From contig CM034531.1 of the NCBI GenBank assembly GCA_020002185.1, positions 48,866,715 to 48,930,714 on the forward strand: a stretch of 64,000 nucleotides of DNA, written 5' to 3'. Shown here piece after piece: positions 34,521 to 44,940 of this stretch (position 1 is its first letter; each line of letters opens with the position of its first letter). A model generated the notes under the pieces. That model had not been told where the DNA came from. It ran no database searches and worked only from the letters and a program-made list of their open reading frames with translations. Origin of the DNA: Paraescarpia echinospica. Taxonomy: Eukaryota > Annelida > Polychaeta > Sabellida > Siboglinidae. The position numbers were made by a program, and so were the translations under genes.

Positions 34521-35925
34521 ACGATCAACCCGAGGCCGTGTTTAGCTTCCAACAAGATTCCTCCACTAAATTTTCTTTATCATGACATAGTTTTGTGTCT
34601 ATTTTTGGTTGCTGAAGAATCTCGTAAATCACGTAAATCTGTTCAATTATTATGTTACATTTTCATTATGTATGTCTTCTTGACAAAACTCATCCATTCA
34701 TTCTCTCATTCATGGCTTTGATTTAATATACGGCGCATATTTACATTGGACGCTTTATTTATAACTTATTTCAAAGGTATCCAATGGACAGTCGTGTGGG
34801 TTAGCTATATCGAATATTTATTTTGGAACTTTAGCTGTGGTTGAAGTACATTTGATGATATTTAATTGTTCTTTATCTATAACAAAAAGGTATCCATGTA
34901 CATAAGTATGGAATATATATATATATTAAATAAATCGTTCTTGGCAGTCCAAAGTGTGTCAAGGAATTAGACGAGAAGTGTCACATTGGTAGGGGTAAAT
35001 TATTAAACAAAAGTATGTTTCCTAATCACCTAAGGCGTTATCTTTTTAATGCACACCCATTTTACATCGGCAGAAACAGCAGTTACTACAAGCGGTTGCT
35101 GGAACAGAACTTGAATAAAAATGTCTTAATGAAAACCTGCTTGGAAGATTGTGACGTAGCGCAAGATGCCCCCTATATAGTCGTAGTGTACAGCGTTAAA
35201 AGATTAGTAGCAAAAGCAATAACATGCCTACACCATCGGTGATACATCAGTATACGCAAAACGTGTCAAATATGCTTAAAACTCAATACCTTACTGTTCA
35301 ATTCGTACATCGCAATAAAGTCACGGCAAAGCCGGATCACGTGTAATCAGTATTGGTTGAAGTAGTGAAAATTGCCCAATGTGTCTGAAGTCTAGTCTTT
35401 CTCCGTACTTTTTTCTGGAGAAGTGGCAGATCAGTACACCCTCTTTTCTCCACACATAAGTTCGTTGGCTCTCGTGGTGTTAGTGAGACCCATTTCTGAG
35501 GCGAAGTGCGGCTGTTTCTGATGTTGCAGAACGAATTGCAGCATGTCACAAAACCAATTACACCCCATGCTGGCTGGGAACATTAGCATGCTGGTATTCA
35601 CGAACTGAATGGAAGAATGAAAGGTCACGTTGAGAACATGCTGACTGCTGCAAAGTTGTTGAGTTTGGAGGACGCGCAGATATTTCAGCACCATTTTTTC
35701 TTCAGGGTATGCGTTATAAAGCCGCTTCAATATGCCATGTGAGCCACGTCCTACTATTAATACAACTGATTATGTGTAAGCGACATTGCATGCGGACAGC
35801 TTGCATGCATGCATACAACAAGATAGTTGGCTATCAACCGCAGACGATTTTAAAGTGGCATTAAAAATAATGTAAAGGGAGATTCTTACATAGTGAAGTA
35901 TCCAAGACTGCTCAAATGGTCTGAG
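34521..35925. other. Unassigned intergenic stretch
   Basis: No recognised gene. Frames at 35,015-35,242 (75 residues) and 35,431-35,730 (99 residues, minus) are open but carry no motif I know. A short TA run lies near 34,915. Confidence 0.45.
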
Positions 35926-35929
35926 AAGC

Positions 35930-36107
35930 ATTTACCCACTCTGCAATTAATACGCGAAAACTGTTCGTATACAAATATCCACAACTGCCGGGTATTCATT
36001 GATACAGTTGAGTGAACTGGAGCAACGTAGAGTGACCGAACTCGGATTCGAACCCGGGTTCTCTCAATTGAAAGTCTGATGTTTTAGTTACTGCGCCACT
36101 GCGCTCC
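35930..36107 (-). mobile_element. tRNA-derived SINE
   Basis: The minus-strand head resembles a tRNA: box A is tggcgcagtaact near 36,095 and box B ggttcgaatcc at about 36,044-36,054, correctly spaced for Pol III. The acceptor and anticodon stems do not pair well, so this is not a working tRNA. The body continues through ctccagttcactcaactgta and tcaatgaatacccggcag, a block common in invertebrate tRNA-derived SINEs. The exact 3' end is not visible. Confidence 0.65.
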
Positions 36108-36371
36108 AAACTCTGATTAAACTAGCAATTTAACGCATTTTAGGAAAGTAAGTGTACACCATGAACGATATTTTCTTATTAAATGTAAAGTGAGACATGT
36201 CTTGTATAGCACAACAATTTATATCGCAGATGTGTACGATGTCGATTGAAATATCGACTAAAAGGCGCTGGCGTGGTGCAAGTAATCTTATGGCATAATG
36301 GAAGATAGGAATTGGGTGGATGAGTAATTCCTAGCCGAATTTATAGAAAGCAGTCAGTCGTATATCCAGCT

Positions 36372-36700
36372 AACAAAAACATGTTCCCAGAACTTTCCCA
36401 TAACGTTATATTTATGGTACGATAACGTTAAGCGTAACGTTCTGATAACGTTTTTTTGGAAAGTTTTCTTAACGTTCCCAGAACGTTATGCATAACATTA
36501 TTGTGTAACATTAGGAGAACGTTTTTGGGAGGTTTTCTTAACGTCCTGTGAAAGTTATGTTATGATAACGTTAGTGGTAACGTTCTGAGAGCGTATTTTT
36601 GAAAGTTTTCTTAACGGTCTGTAAACGTTTTGCATAACGTTATTGTGTAACGTTAGAAGAACGTTTTTTGGAAAATTTTCTGAACGTTCTGAAAATATAG
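36372..36700. repeat. AACGTT-rich degenerate tandem repeat
   Basis: A diverged tandem array of about 80-90 bp units in which ggaaagttttcttaacgttc and gtgtaacgttag(g/a)agaacg recur about four times. Each unit is full of AACGTT/ACGTTA inverted motifs, so it can form local hairpins. Confidence 0.75.
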
Positions 36701-37615
36701 AACAATGAAACAATTTTACATGGGTCTCTATTACTATTATTACACATGCCATTTACAAAAAATGTAATCTTCCTTGTCATCGTCTTTGAACTTCTGGGCC
36801 TGGGTAACCGCTGGCAGCTGTCGAATATAATATTGTATTCTAAATATCAATACATCAATCAAACACAACTTTTTTTTGCGAATTTAAGGGCCTTTTTAAA
36901 GAATATGGTTTGATGATATATTATTGAACAAATAGCAGAGTTGACCAGCACTGCCCAGGGATAATGGCAGTCATATGTATGTGACCCTTACAAGCCCCCA
37001 GAAGAATTTAGAAAAAATATAAATCTTTTAACCATCATAAAGGGCCTAACAATTGCCATCCCTATACATGCTAAACTGACGGTGACAACTGCCATTTTAA
37101 TTTCCAAGATCCCCATCCCTATATTAATTTAAAACAAAATAATATGTGATCCACCTCAATGGGCCAGCTAAATTCAGCAGCAGACATGCAAAACTGACGG
37201 ACTTTGATAAGTGCCGTTTAAAAATTGTGACCCACCAAGATCCCCAACCCATGGTTGAATTTCGAAAAAAGAAACAATCTAAATCTATGAACCACACCAA
37301 AGGACCCGCAAAGTCATATACAACCCAGGCCCCCTGGATCCGTCTATGCATGACATTTTGGCGCTCGAGGTTCAAGCCGTGTAGGATGAAAACGTCAACA
37401 TAAGTACAAACATTCGTTCATACATATATACACACACACATCATGTCCACTAACACAAATGCCCGTCCCGGACGGGATATCGTGGTAGTTCATACGTTAA
37501 AGTTACTATAGCAAGATTTACCAAAGTTAGAAACTACACAGCATCGTTGCGTATACATCATAACTCGCTCGCATAAGAATGGGATAGTATATTCAGCAAC
37601 GAAGGTCGGAGAGAA
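36701..37615. other. Unassigned stretch with one repeat end
   Basis: No gene recognised. At about 37,335-37,360 the phrase ccccctggatccgtctatgc matches the right end of the hAT-like MITE family (compare 38,205), so a diverged MITE probably ends here; its left end is unclear. Confidence 0.45.
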
Positions 37616-37619
37616 AGTG

Positions 37620-38225
37620 AAGCTCGTGTCCACCGATAGGCCCTAGACGTGATAGTGTAGAAATGTATAATAATATCCGTATTGCTATGGTATATTGGCA
37701 TGAGGAAAGACGTAAGTCTATTGTGTCAGCGTCTATTTCATGTTGCCAAGCAAACTAGTTCACGGCACAGCGGCCGGTTTCCTGAAGTATTTGCTACAGA
37801 CGCATGATTTACGCGATTGTTAAGGTATGTTTACGTTGCGAAGAAATTGATTTATCTTTAAAACATTAAGAACCCTTGACATACGGGGTATTTCGAGGAA
37901 AAAAAAGCTGTTGATAATGTTTCTATTTTCGTATCTTCGTGTTAAGTTTCTCCCTTCTCCGCTAGTTCGTCTGGTTCGTCTGGCTCGACTGTAACATCGG
38001 AAGACGGGTGGAGGGGTGTGTTTGTGTGTGTGTGAAGGGGGGGTTCTAAATTTTTCGCAGCTGCTTCAGCGTAATTTCACATTGTAATGTGAACGGGAGC
38101 GCATTTCAAATAGTGTAGGGGGGCACGGTCGCGTGGGCCCATTATGTCTACGGGCACACATAATTACGAAACCCTAGGGGGCACGTGCCCACAGGTCCCT
38201 CGGATCCACCTTTGCGTGACAGTTT
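37620..38225. mobile_element. Composite dispersed repeat with hAT-like right end
   Basis: The part at 37,730-38,030 matches, in inverse orientation, sequence at about 41,010-41,312 (shared phrases include aagaacccttgacata/ggttcttaatg and catgttgccaagcaaact). The part at 37,960-38,225 matches the MITE at 34,290-34,520, and ends agggggcacgtgcccacagg then tccctcggatccacc. It may be one longer family of which the other copies are fragments. Confidence 0.6.
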
Positions 38226-38275
38226 GACACCCGAGGTACAATTCGTATATGAGGAAAATGTAAACATACATGCGT

Positions 38276-38298
38276 ATTACATACAAACATACGTACAT

Positions 38299-38337
<39 letters not shown>

Positions 38338-38512
38338 CATACATACATACATACATACATACGTACATACGTACAAACATACATATGTACATACATACAT
38401 ACATACATACATCCATAAATACATACTTACATACAAACATACATACATTTAAAGATACATACATACGTACAAAACATAAATACATACATATATATATACA
38501 CACATACACATG
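38276..38512. repeat. (ACAT)n microsatellite cluster
   Basis: Imperfect ACAT/CATA tetranucleotide runs with an embedded AC and TA run near 38,297-38,336. Frames across it are simple-repeat artefacts. Confidence 0.95.
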
Positions 38513-38962
38513 ATAATCACGTCCGTTTAGTTGGAGCCTGCGTGTGTTCACCTGGAATTCAGAAGAGGCGGCCTGTTGGAGGTTTTGTTGGAGTCTGAAG
38601 GGGTGAGTGCAGCTAGAGGTCAAAACGGGTTGCGCAGTTAGAGGTTCTGGGGAACCTGCAGTCGCAGATCGAAAATGCACTCCTCAATCAACCATGAAAT
38701 GCAATGGTCACTTGATTATCTTTAATTTCTTATTACATAATAAAGATTATTCTTGTTTTTTTTTCATTTTAAGTTAATGTGCTACAGGTCATGGAGTGAA
38801 TATACAGAGTGTGGTAAATATATCCGGGGAGGAAGATAGACGGTTACACTGGCGACAACCGCACCTTAATATTACATGTAAGCCCAACGCTTCCAACCGA
38901 AGACCCCTCACCCTGTAAGCGTGACGTACTTAATGAATGGCCCCGTACGCGTTAACCATGTC
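38513..38962. other. Unassigned stretch upstream of tRNA-Arg
   Basis: No gene recognised. From about 38,865 to 38,962 it resembles the upstream flank of the first tRNA-Arg (ctgtaagcgtgac, atgaatggcccc), extending the duplication by roughly 100 bp. Confidence 0.5.
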
Positions 38963-39035
38963 GGCCGCGTGGCCTAATGGATAAGGCGTCTGACTTCGAA
39001 TCAGAAGATTGCGGGTTCGAGTCCCGTCGTGGTCA
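38963..39035 (+). tRNA. tRNA-Arg(TCG)
   Basis: A well-formed 73-nt cloverleaf. Acceptor ggccgcg pairs with cgtggtc (G-U pairs tolerated). Anticodon stem tctga/tcaga is perfect around loop cttcgaa, anticodon TCG. The T stem gcggg pairs around ttcgagt, with box B gttcgagtc. Box A is tggcctaatgg. No intron. A T-run starts at 39,037 as Pol III terminator. It differs from the copy at 23,331 at two positions, and here both are canonical. Confidence 0.95.
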
Positions 39036-39059
39036 ATTTTTGTGTCTTATAGACATGAT

Positions 39060-39775
39060 TGGCTATTTCTTGTTAATTGCTATTAGAGAACTCCGAAACA
39101 GGACAAATCCGAGATGGACGAAATCCGCCGTTCTCTTGAATTTGTGCGCAGCTCCTTCGACGATATCAGACCACAGCAACTAATGAGCGAATCACCGAGC
39201 TGCTGCAGATCATCAAGGCGAAAGACGGGCGCATATCAAAGTTGGAGGCGCAAGTGAACGATCTGGAGCAAAAAGAAGCGTGAATATTCACAGTTATGCC
39301 TCGACCACCACTACGAAGAAACCAAGCACGCGGAGCTCGACATCGACCGCCACCGAGGAAACTTCGACCGTCTCCGAGAGAGCCACGATTAGAACGAACT
39401 TCGTTAACTTCGCCTGACAGAAATTGAACGTCACGATCGAACCGTAAGACATCACCGCGATCCACGACCTTCGTTCAGTTTCATTCGGCTGACAAGAAAG
39501 CTGAGATAATGATGAAACGAGGCGCGTTGAGGGGAACGGACATTTATCTGAATGACCACCTCTCAATGCACAACACCCAAGAGCGACAAGAAGATCCACA
39601 GCGCGTTGAAACAAAACTGCAGCGTCTTCATCAAGGTTCGAGAGGACGGCCATCGATTGAAAGTGAAGACTCTCGCAGATCTTGCGAAAGTTTGAAGTCT
39701 GTAATGTTCAGTATTGACCATGGCTGGTGTAGATCTGACATGCTCCACGTGCCATACTCTACTTCACTGGAGATT
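39060..39775 (+). pseudogene. LINE ORF1 remnant (coiled coil plus RRM type)
   Basis: Frame-broken ORF1-like sequence, plus strand. RRSLEFVRSSFDDIRPQQ is followed by a coiled coil (SERITELLQIIKAKDGRISK, LEAQVNDLEQKE). After a frameshift near 39,280 come NFA-x-QKLNVTIEP and DITAIHDLRS. Another frame holds HSADKKAEIMMKRGALRGTD and IYLNDHLSMHNTQ, the typical C-terminal domain of L1/Jockey-type ORF1p. At least three shifts. Probably the 5' part of the LINE whose endonuclease starts about 650 bp downstream. Confidence 0.65.
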
Positions 39776-40425
39776 TATGAACTTTAAAAAATCGCCAATT
39801 AACGAAAGGTTTATTATATTTTATGCAATGCATTTTTTATTACATATTTTCTGTGTTAATATACATAGTTACAACATTATGTGATCTTTTAATAATAATT
39901 ACTTCGTAGTATAGCTATATACAATATGTTTTCTGCAGTCAGTATTCACGTTGTTTCATTTTGGAGGGAGGGCAATGTTTATACATTTTCTTTTCACTAC
40001 ATTTAGTGTTAGTCATTTTACATTTTTATTTTTGGGACAGTGCATAATACATATTATTTCCCCAAAGCTTAGTGTTTACACAATAATAATTTTGTGTTTT
40101 GTTCAATCTACTTACGGTATTCTCACTCTGCATTCATGTTGTGGCAGTACATATGCTGATGCAATAAGTACGTTGTGTTATATATGCATGCAGAATATTC
40201 GTAATATTCTCTTTTATAAAATGTATTTGTATTACGCTCAGGGCATATATCTTGTGTAGCTCTTTCACAACCACTAGTCCATGTTAATGTCATGTGTCCT
40301 GTAAATACTATTGTTTATCCAATTTTCCAGTATGATTGATAACAATTATTTCTTAGCGCAATGTGGTGGTCTAGATAAAAACATTCTCTCTATCACATAT
40401 TATAACCGGATGAAATGAATGAAGA
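39776..40425. other. AT-rich spacer between LINE ORF1 and endonuclease remnants
   Basis: No gene recognised. Its position between ORF1- and ORF2-like sequence on the same strand fits an inter-ORF spacer, similar in length to the spacer of the LINE at 31,754-32,502. Confidence 0.45.
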
Positions 40426-40429
40426 TTGG

Positions 40430-40990
40430 GATATTGAACCATTTCAACATTCACCATACTTTGACAATGATAATTTAATAAACCATTTAACGAACAAGCA
40501 ATGCAAATTTATCGTGATCAGCCTAAACTGCAGAGTTTAAATGCAAAAATTAACGAAATTAAAATAAGGCTATAGACATTCAGATGTAGTGGCTGTGAGA
40601 TTAAATGCGTTATGTTTACAAGAAACATGGCTCGATGAAGAAGTTGACATTTCTTTATTTCAAATAGATCGATATAAATTAATATGCCATGGCAAAATTT
40701 GTAATCCACATGCTGGCATGGCAATCTACCCCAGCAACAAATACAATTACAAATCTGTAAATACCCACGCTAATATAGGCACTAGAGAAGGTCAATTTAT
40801 TGAAATAACATGTTGTGCCATGAATAAACAAAACATTCTTTGAAATATATATAGACCACCTAGATATATAGTTGAAAACTACCGTATATTTCCAGACGAA
40901 TTTGCATCAAATTTAGTTGATTTACACAAATCTAAAAGTGAAATAATAATTGCAGGAGATTACAATATTAATTGCAGGAGATTACCAGCT
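40430..40990 (+). pseudogene. LINE endonuclease (APE-type) fragment
   Basis: The plus strand reads KFIVISLNCRSLNAKINEIK near 40,505, CLQETWLDEEVDISLFQ (catalytic Glu of the QETW motif), GMAIYPSNKYNYKS, NIYRPPR (YRPP motif) and EIIIAGDYNIN (the GDFN-type motif). The reading frame is broken near 40,560 and 40,840. The C-terminal SDH part and the entire RT are missing; at about 41,000 an unrelated repeat begins. The sequence gcaggagattaca is duplicated immediately at the break (40,950 and 40,975). Confidence 0.75.
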
Positions 40991-40999
40991 GCGAAAAAT

Positions 41000-41312
41000 T
41001 TACAATACACCGTCCACACCCACACACCCCTCCTCCCGTTTTCCGATGTCACAGTTGACCCAGACGAGCCAGCGGAGAAGGGAGAAGCTGAAGAAGATAC
41101 GAAAAAAAAAATTGTCAACAGCTTTTATTTTTCGAAATACCAAGGGTTCTTAATGTTTTAAGGGTATATCAATGTCTTAGCAATCGCGTAAATCATGCGT
41201 CTGTAGCAAATACTTTGCGAAACCGGACGCTGCGTCGTGAACTAGTTTGCTTGGCAACATGAAGTAGACGCTGACACTATCACGTCTACGGTCTATTGGT
41301 GGATATGAACTA
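41000..41312. repeat. Inverted copy of the repeat at 37,730-38,030
   Basis: Reverse complement of the left half of the composite repeat at 37.7 kb, sharing tgacactatcacgtctacgg and ttgcttggcaacatgaagta with modest divergence. It truncates the LINE endonuclease remnant. Confidence 0.75.
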
Positions 41313-41639
41313 ATTAATAGAAAAGAATAACTAATTAGGTGCACATTGCGTTACATATCGATTTAGCGCGGTTGTTTGGTGGGGTGGTTTTCCCACCAAA
41401 AATCCCGAACTGCACAAATCCGTTCAGACGAGACGTCAAGCATGACCCTCTCCCAAAGCATTTCCAACTGCAACACCCTTCACAGCTCCAATTGAACTTG
41501 CTGAGATTCTCCAATCTTTGAGAGCACCAATTGAGACCACTGCACCCACGGTGTCAAAAATGTGATATTAACCGAGTGCATATATTGGTGGTCTAGTGTC
41601 TGGTTAGAGTAGTTGCATTTATAACATATGGTGAAGATG

Positions 41640-42051
41640 GATGTTCAATTTAGATGAGACGGACATTATTTATTAACTTTCTTTCCATTGTAAGATCTTA
41701 TGTGGGGTGAGTGGTTCTCTTGTGCAGAATCAGCTTATTTGTTCAGGAATGATATCTTTTTGATGATGTCATTGCAGCGAGAAAGATCCAATCTGCACGC
41801 AGTCTATCAAACATCATTTTGCATAGGTACGTCAAATCATGTACGTAGTTGTCGCTGTGAAGTTCCGTGGTCCTCAACTACGCAAACGGTTGAACGATAC
41901 AGGAAACTCACGTATCATTGAGAATGGTGCTAGCGCTGAATGATTTTGGGGAAACCGAACGAGGGATGGTAAAATAGGAAAACACGCGTTTGGCAGAAAT
42001 GTCATGCAGTTGGGGGAGTTTATTAAAAAGCATCAAGCACCCTTGAATTAG
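41640..42051 (+). pseudogene. First NADAR-like gene of cassette A (decayed)
   Basis: Recognised by stitching frames. TFFPL then WFSCAESAYLFRND matches the FLSNFxP...SVEHAYQ start of NADAR, with Glu at the catalytic position followed by Ser instead of His. A shifted frame continues FDDVIAARKIQSARS. At 41,839-42,051 VAVKFRGPQLRKRLNDTGNS, then FWG, then GKIGKHAFGRNVMQL matches the family ending (KF-x-LL...TG-x-x-LVE...FWG...GKN-x-LG-x-LLM). There is a stop inside and at least two frameshifts. Copy B keeps different parts intact, including the central helix. Divergent from the other NADAR gene in the cassette, so not a recent tandem duplicate. Confidence 0.6.
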
Positions 42052-42330
42052 ACAGTGACAAACTATTGTCCTTACTCCCCGGGTGTTGACGACGGTGTTT
42101 ATTAAAACATATGGCCAAGTGCATGAAATAAGTATCGCCTCGGTACTTTGTCCTTGTGCTTAACAAAGTTCTTCTCGTGATCCTGTTGTCTAAGGATGAT
42201 TAATGTACTGTTTCGTGATCAACAAGGGACAATGTCTGAAGCTGGTTTGTGTATAGAAACCTATCCGAACTTGTTTAGAGGATATTGCTTGTGACCGACG
42301 CAATCAACTCACCGTTTCTGCTACCGAATA
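42052..42330. other. Spacer between cassette genes
   Basis: Homologous to copy B (about 57,490-57,810) with indels. No intact frame in either copy. Possibly the leader and promoter region of the following gene. Confidence 0.45.
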
Positions 42331-42793
42331 TTGCTGTATACGATCAATAGGACGAGCCTACGCCTGCAAGAAGCAAGTTCTGGCAATTGTTCATTTCGTC
42401 GTACATTGACCATCATAACGTGTGCTTCGGCACCCAAGTATGTATGTTATCACACATGCAGACGTTGCAACCGAAAATTCACGGTCGATGCCAAAGGTCA
42501 GCATAGTTGTGAGATCCACGTGCGACAAAGACGAACGGTGTGAGGCATTGTTTGGCCTACGTGGAAAACGGGTCAAGGTCACCATTAGGAAATCAACTAA
42601 AGACGGCTACGATAATTTATCGATGTCTAGAACTGACGGGGTCGTGATTCTGTTCGAGGGACTGAGCAATTCCGAAAAGGAAGATGTGTTGAAAGAAATG
42701 ATCGGCGCGTTGGTTATGTTCACTATCAAAAAGAGTAAGCGTGGTTCGTATACTATCTACGATGTAACGTCGGTGAATCCTTGCGCATATTGA
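42331..42793 (+). pseudogene. Cassette ORF-B, unrecognised Cys/His protein, frame-broken
   Basis: Two overlapping frames together make one protein-like region. The first (to 42,543) has KYVCYHTCRRCNRKFTVDAK followed by GQHSCEIH: a C-x2-C...C-x2-H cluster that could bind zinc. The second (to 42,793) has CEALFGLRGKRVKVTIRKS, then TDGVVILFEGLSN, then KEDVLKEMIGALVMFTIKKS. The same blocks occur in copy B (57,246-56,940), where an extra stretch of about 135 bp follows the Cys/His cluster (ELCVTALDCVVLRALGGFIA) that is deleted here. I do not recognise the family. The conserved blocks between copies indicate that it was a real protein. Confidence 0.5.
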
Positions 42794-43326
42794 TTTCTCT
42801 GTATGCAGAACGACAACGAGGCGGAAGCCCGTATGAAAGACCTGTAAGTACAACGACTGGGTAAATTTGTTACTCAGCTGTAGGCGACTACCTGCTACGG
42901 ATGTATCTTCGATCATCCCAGCCAGCGTCAACACGACATGTGTTTCCTTCCCACGGACGAGTTCGTCGACAGAGTATTTGACGATGCTAACGACCGAATA
43001 AAAGATGTCAACATAATGAATTACCGGTTAGCCTTTCTAAAACGTTGATCGTTGTTGAGTGATACCCTTCCTGTACGGTGATTCGATGCACTCCACCTGG
43101 ATCGATGACATGAAACAACAGATCGTGTCGTATCTTGAGGATGGACCCGTTGTGTTTCCTTATGGTTGGGCACGGTAATGTCCCTTTAAAGGGCATGGTT
43201 GCGCAGCCCCAATAAATATCTGTGTGGCGGTAATGGGAAATGCGCCCCTACAAAAGTTGGGGTTAGGGGAGCTCCGAGCTGTCACACGGCTAGTAAGCAG
43301 GAACTGGACGATTTAGTCAGATTGTG
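42794..43326 (+). pseudogene. Cassette ORF-D, Cys/His-box protein remnant
   Basis: A frame with stops reads RLGKFVTQL, then TTCYGCIFDHPSQRQHDMCF: C-x2-C-x4-HPSQ-x3-H-x2-C, a probable metal-binding box. VDRVFDDANDRIKDVNIMNY follows. The final part, PNKYLCGGNGKCAPTKVGV and HTASKQELDDLVRL, is also present in copy B (56,789-56,920), where the middle is deleted. Function unknown. The box reminds me of proteins in DNA viruses and virus-like elements of aquatic invertebrates, but I cannot name one with confidence. Confidence 0.45.
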
Positions 43327-44130
43327 AACTGTAACCCTCCAGTCAGAATTAATACTAGGTTGAGCTTAGTAGTTATAGATAAACAAGTATTATAGGTCTT
43401 GTAGTATAGTCGAATGCTGTGTTGTAGTTAAGACTATGTTGTTCTTATTTGGTGACTAATACGTCAGTTAATTATGCTATAGCCGTGTTTTTGTGTAAAA
43501 CCGATACTGGTTGATGATAAACATTAATATAATATTGAGACGACATTGGCTTTTGTAACGAATACTCCAGGTATAACAAATGGTATTGTATTTGTTTTAC
43601 GTCTCATAGTAGAATAAAATTAATTGAAATTGCACTTTGAGTTGTTTGTTTTTAGACATTTCGTATCGAATCTTTCTGCGTTATGAATTATGTCCTCACG
43701 CATATGTACGCACGCACTATTCCTCTGTCTGAGTTCACACGCATGTACAAGGACCTGTAACTTAGTCACACGCGCACGCATGTGTCATTCGTGTTCTGTG
43801 TGTAAAGCATGTACTGTTTGATGAGTGTGCCGTGTGTCATGCATGCATTCTTATGAACCACGATTCTTTTTATTAAAAACACAGCAACAGCGGTGAAATT
43901 GCTTTGTTGTTGAGCTCTCGCTTTTGTTAATTAATAATGCAACGGTTTTCATAGTTTCCCTTTGAAGTCTTTGAAGTATTCTGTGCCAATCGTCAATCGT
44001 TTTAGTGATTTGTTTGAAGTATTTGTTGTCTGCTGGACCAGCCATCAGAAGCCACATAAGTCCATCAATTACCTTCACACACGTCACGTTCACACATGCG
44101 CACCTGTTATCCACGCCTGCGCCTACCATT
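43327..44130. other. Non-coding spacer of cassette A
   Basis: Includes AATAAAATTAATTG near 43,613 (polyadenylation-like, conserved in copy B) and a CGCA-rich stretch near 43,690-43,850. Open frames on both strands at 43,851-44,144 are shared with copy B, but codon comparison shows mostly amino-acid-changing differences, so I do not call a gene. Confidence 0.5.
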
Positions 44131-44940
44131 CATATATAAGGTAATTACCTTCGTAATCGCTTAAACGTTCTGAGACAAGTGACGGAGAAATCGACTATCT
44201 GAGTTGGTTAGCCTGTTGTATACAGACGGAAATATGATGGATATGCCTGTACGGTTTGGTGGGTCAGCTTCCTTCCTTTCGAACTTTAACCCTTGTCGAC
44301 TCGAAGTGTACGGTCCGGTGTTCATGTCTGTCGAGACTTCGAGGCTATATTTGGCGGAGATAGATCGTAGAAATTGGTGGTGCAGAAAAGTTGATAAACA
44401 AGTGGAATTACTGATTGATAAGTATTATTCTTGCCTTAATATCATTCATAAAGTTGCAATAAACATATATTGAGTAGCAGTTGTGCTTAAAGTTAGTTAG
44501 TTATAGTATTTTAGAATACCTTAGTATAGTGAGTGATAATAGGGTAACTCACTTAGGCTTCGATAATTTGAAAACAAGATTTAACAAACCTGATTATGTG
44601 GTAGAATATATAGGAGATAAAGTAACAACCATCAAACTACTTACATAAGATAATATCTGTGTAAGCCAGTACTTGCTAGATATTTTGATTAGGTAGCATT
44701 GTTGTTAAAATTAAGCAAGGGCGATAGTCGGGCGGCGTAACCTAAATAAATAAAGCAGCCTAACGTAACGTAATTGATTGTATTTAAATTAGGTCACTAC
44801 CGGTAATGTTAGCGTTCGTGTCAGGATAAATAGTTGGCTGTGTAATTGAAATTTGTAACCTAAAGTGTGCTGTAGTACACAGGAAACAGTCTTTATAAAG
44901 ACTAAGTTAGTTAAGTTATTAAATAAATTCTGATCGGGAT

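Noticed and set aside
36029..36107. A genuine tRNA gene
   Set aside because: Acceptor and anticodon stems do not pair and the sequence continues into a SINE-like body; only boxes A and B are kept.
43851..44144. Overlapping open frames on both strands, shared between the two cassettes (43,851-44,144 and 55,972-56,208)
   Set aside because: Comparing codons between copies, most differences change the amino acid on either strand, and one copy is frameshifted. This looks like conserved non-coding leader, not a gene.
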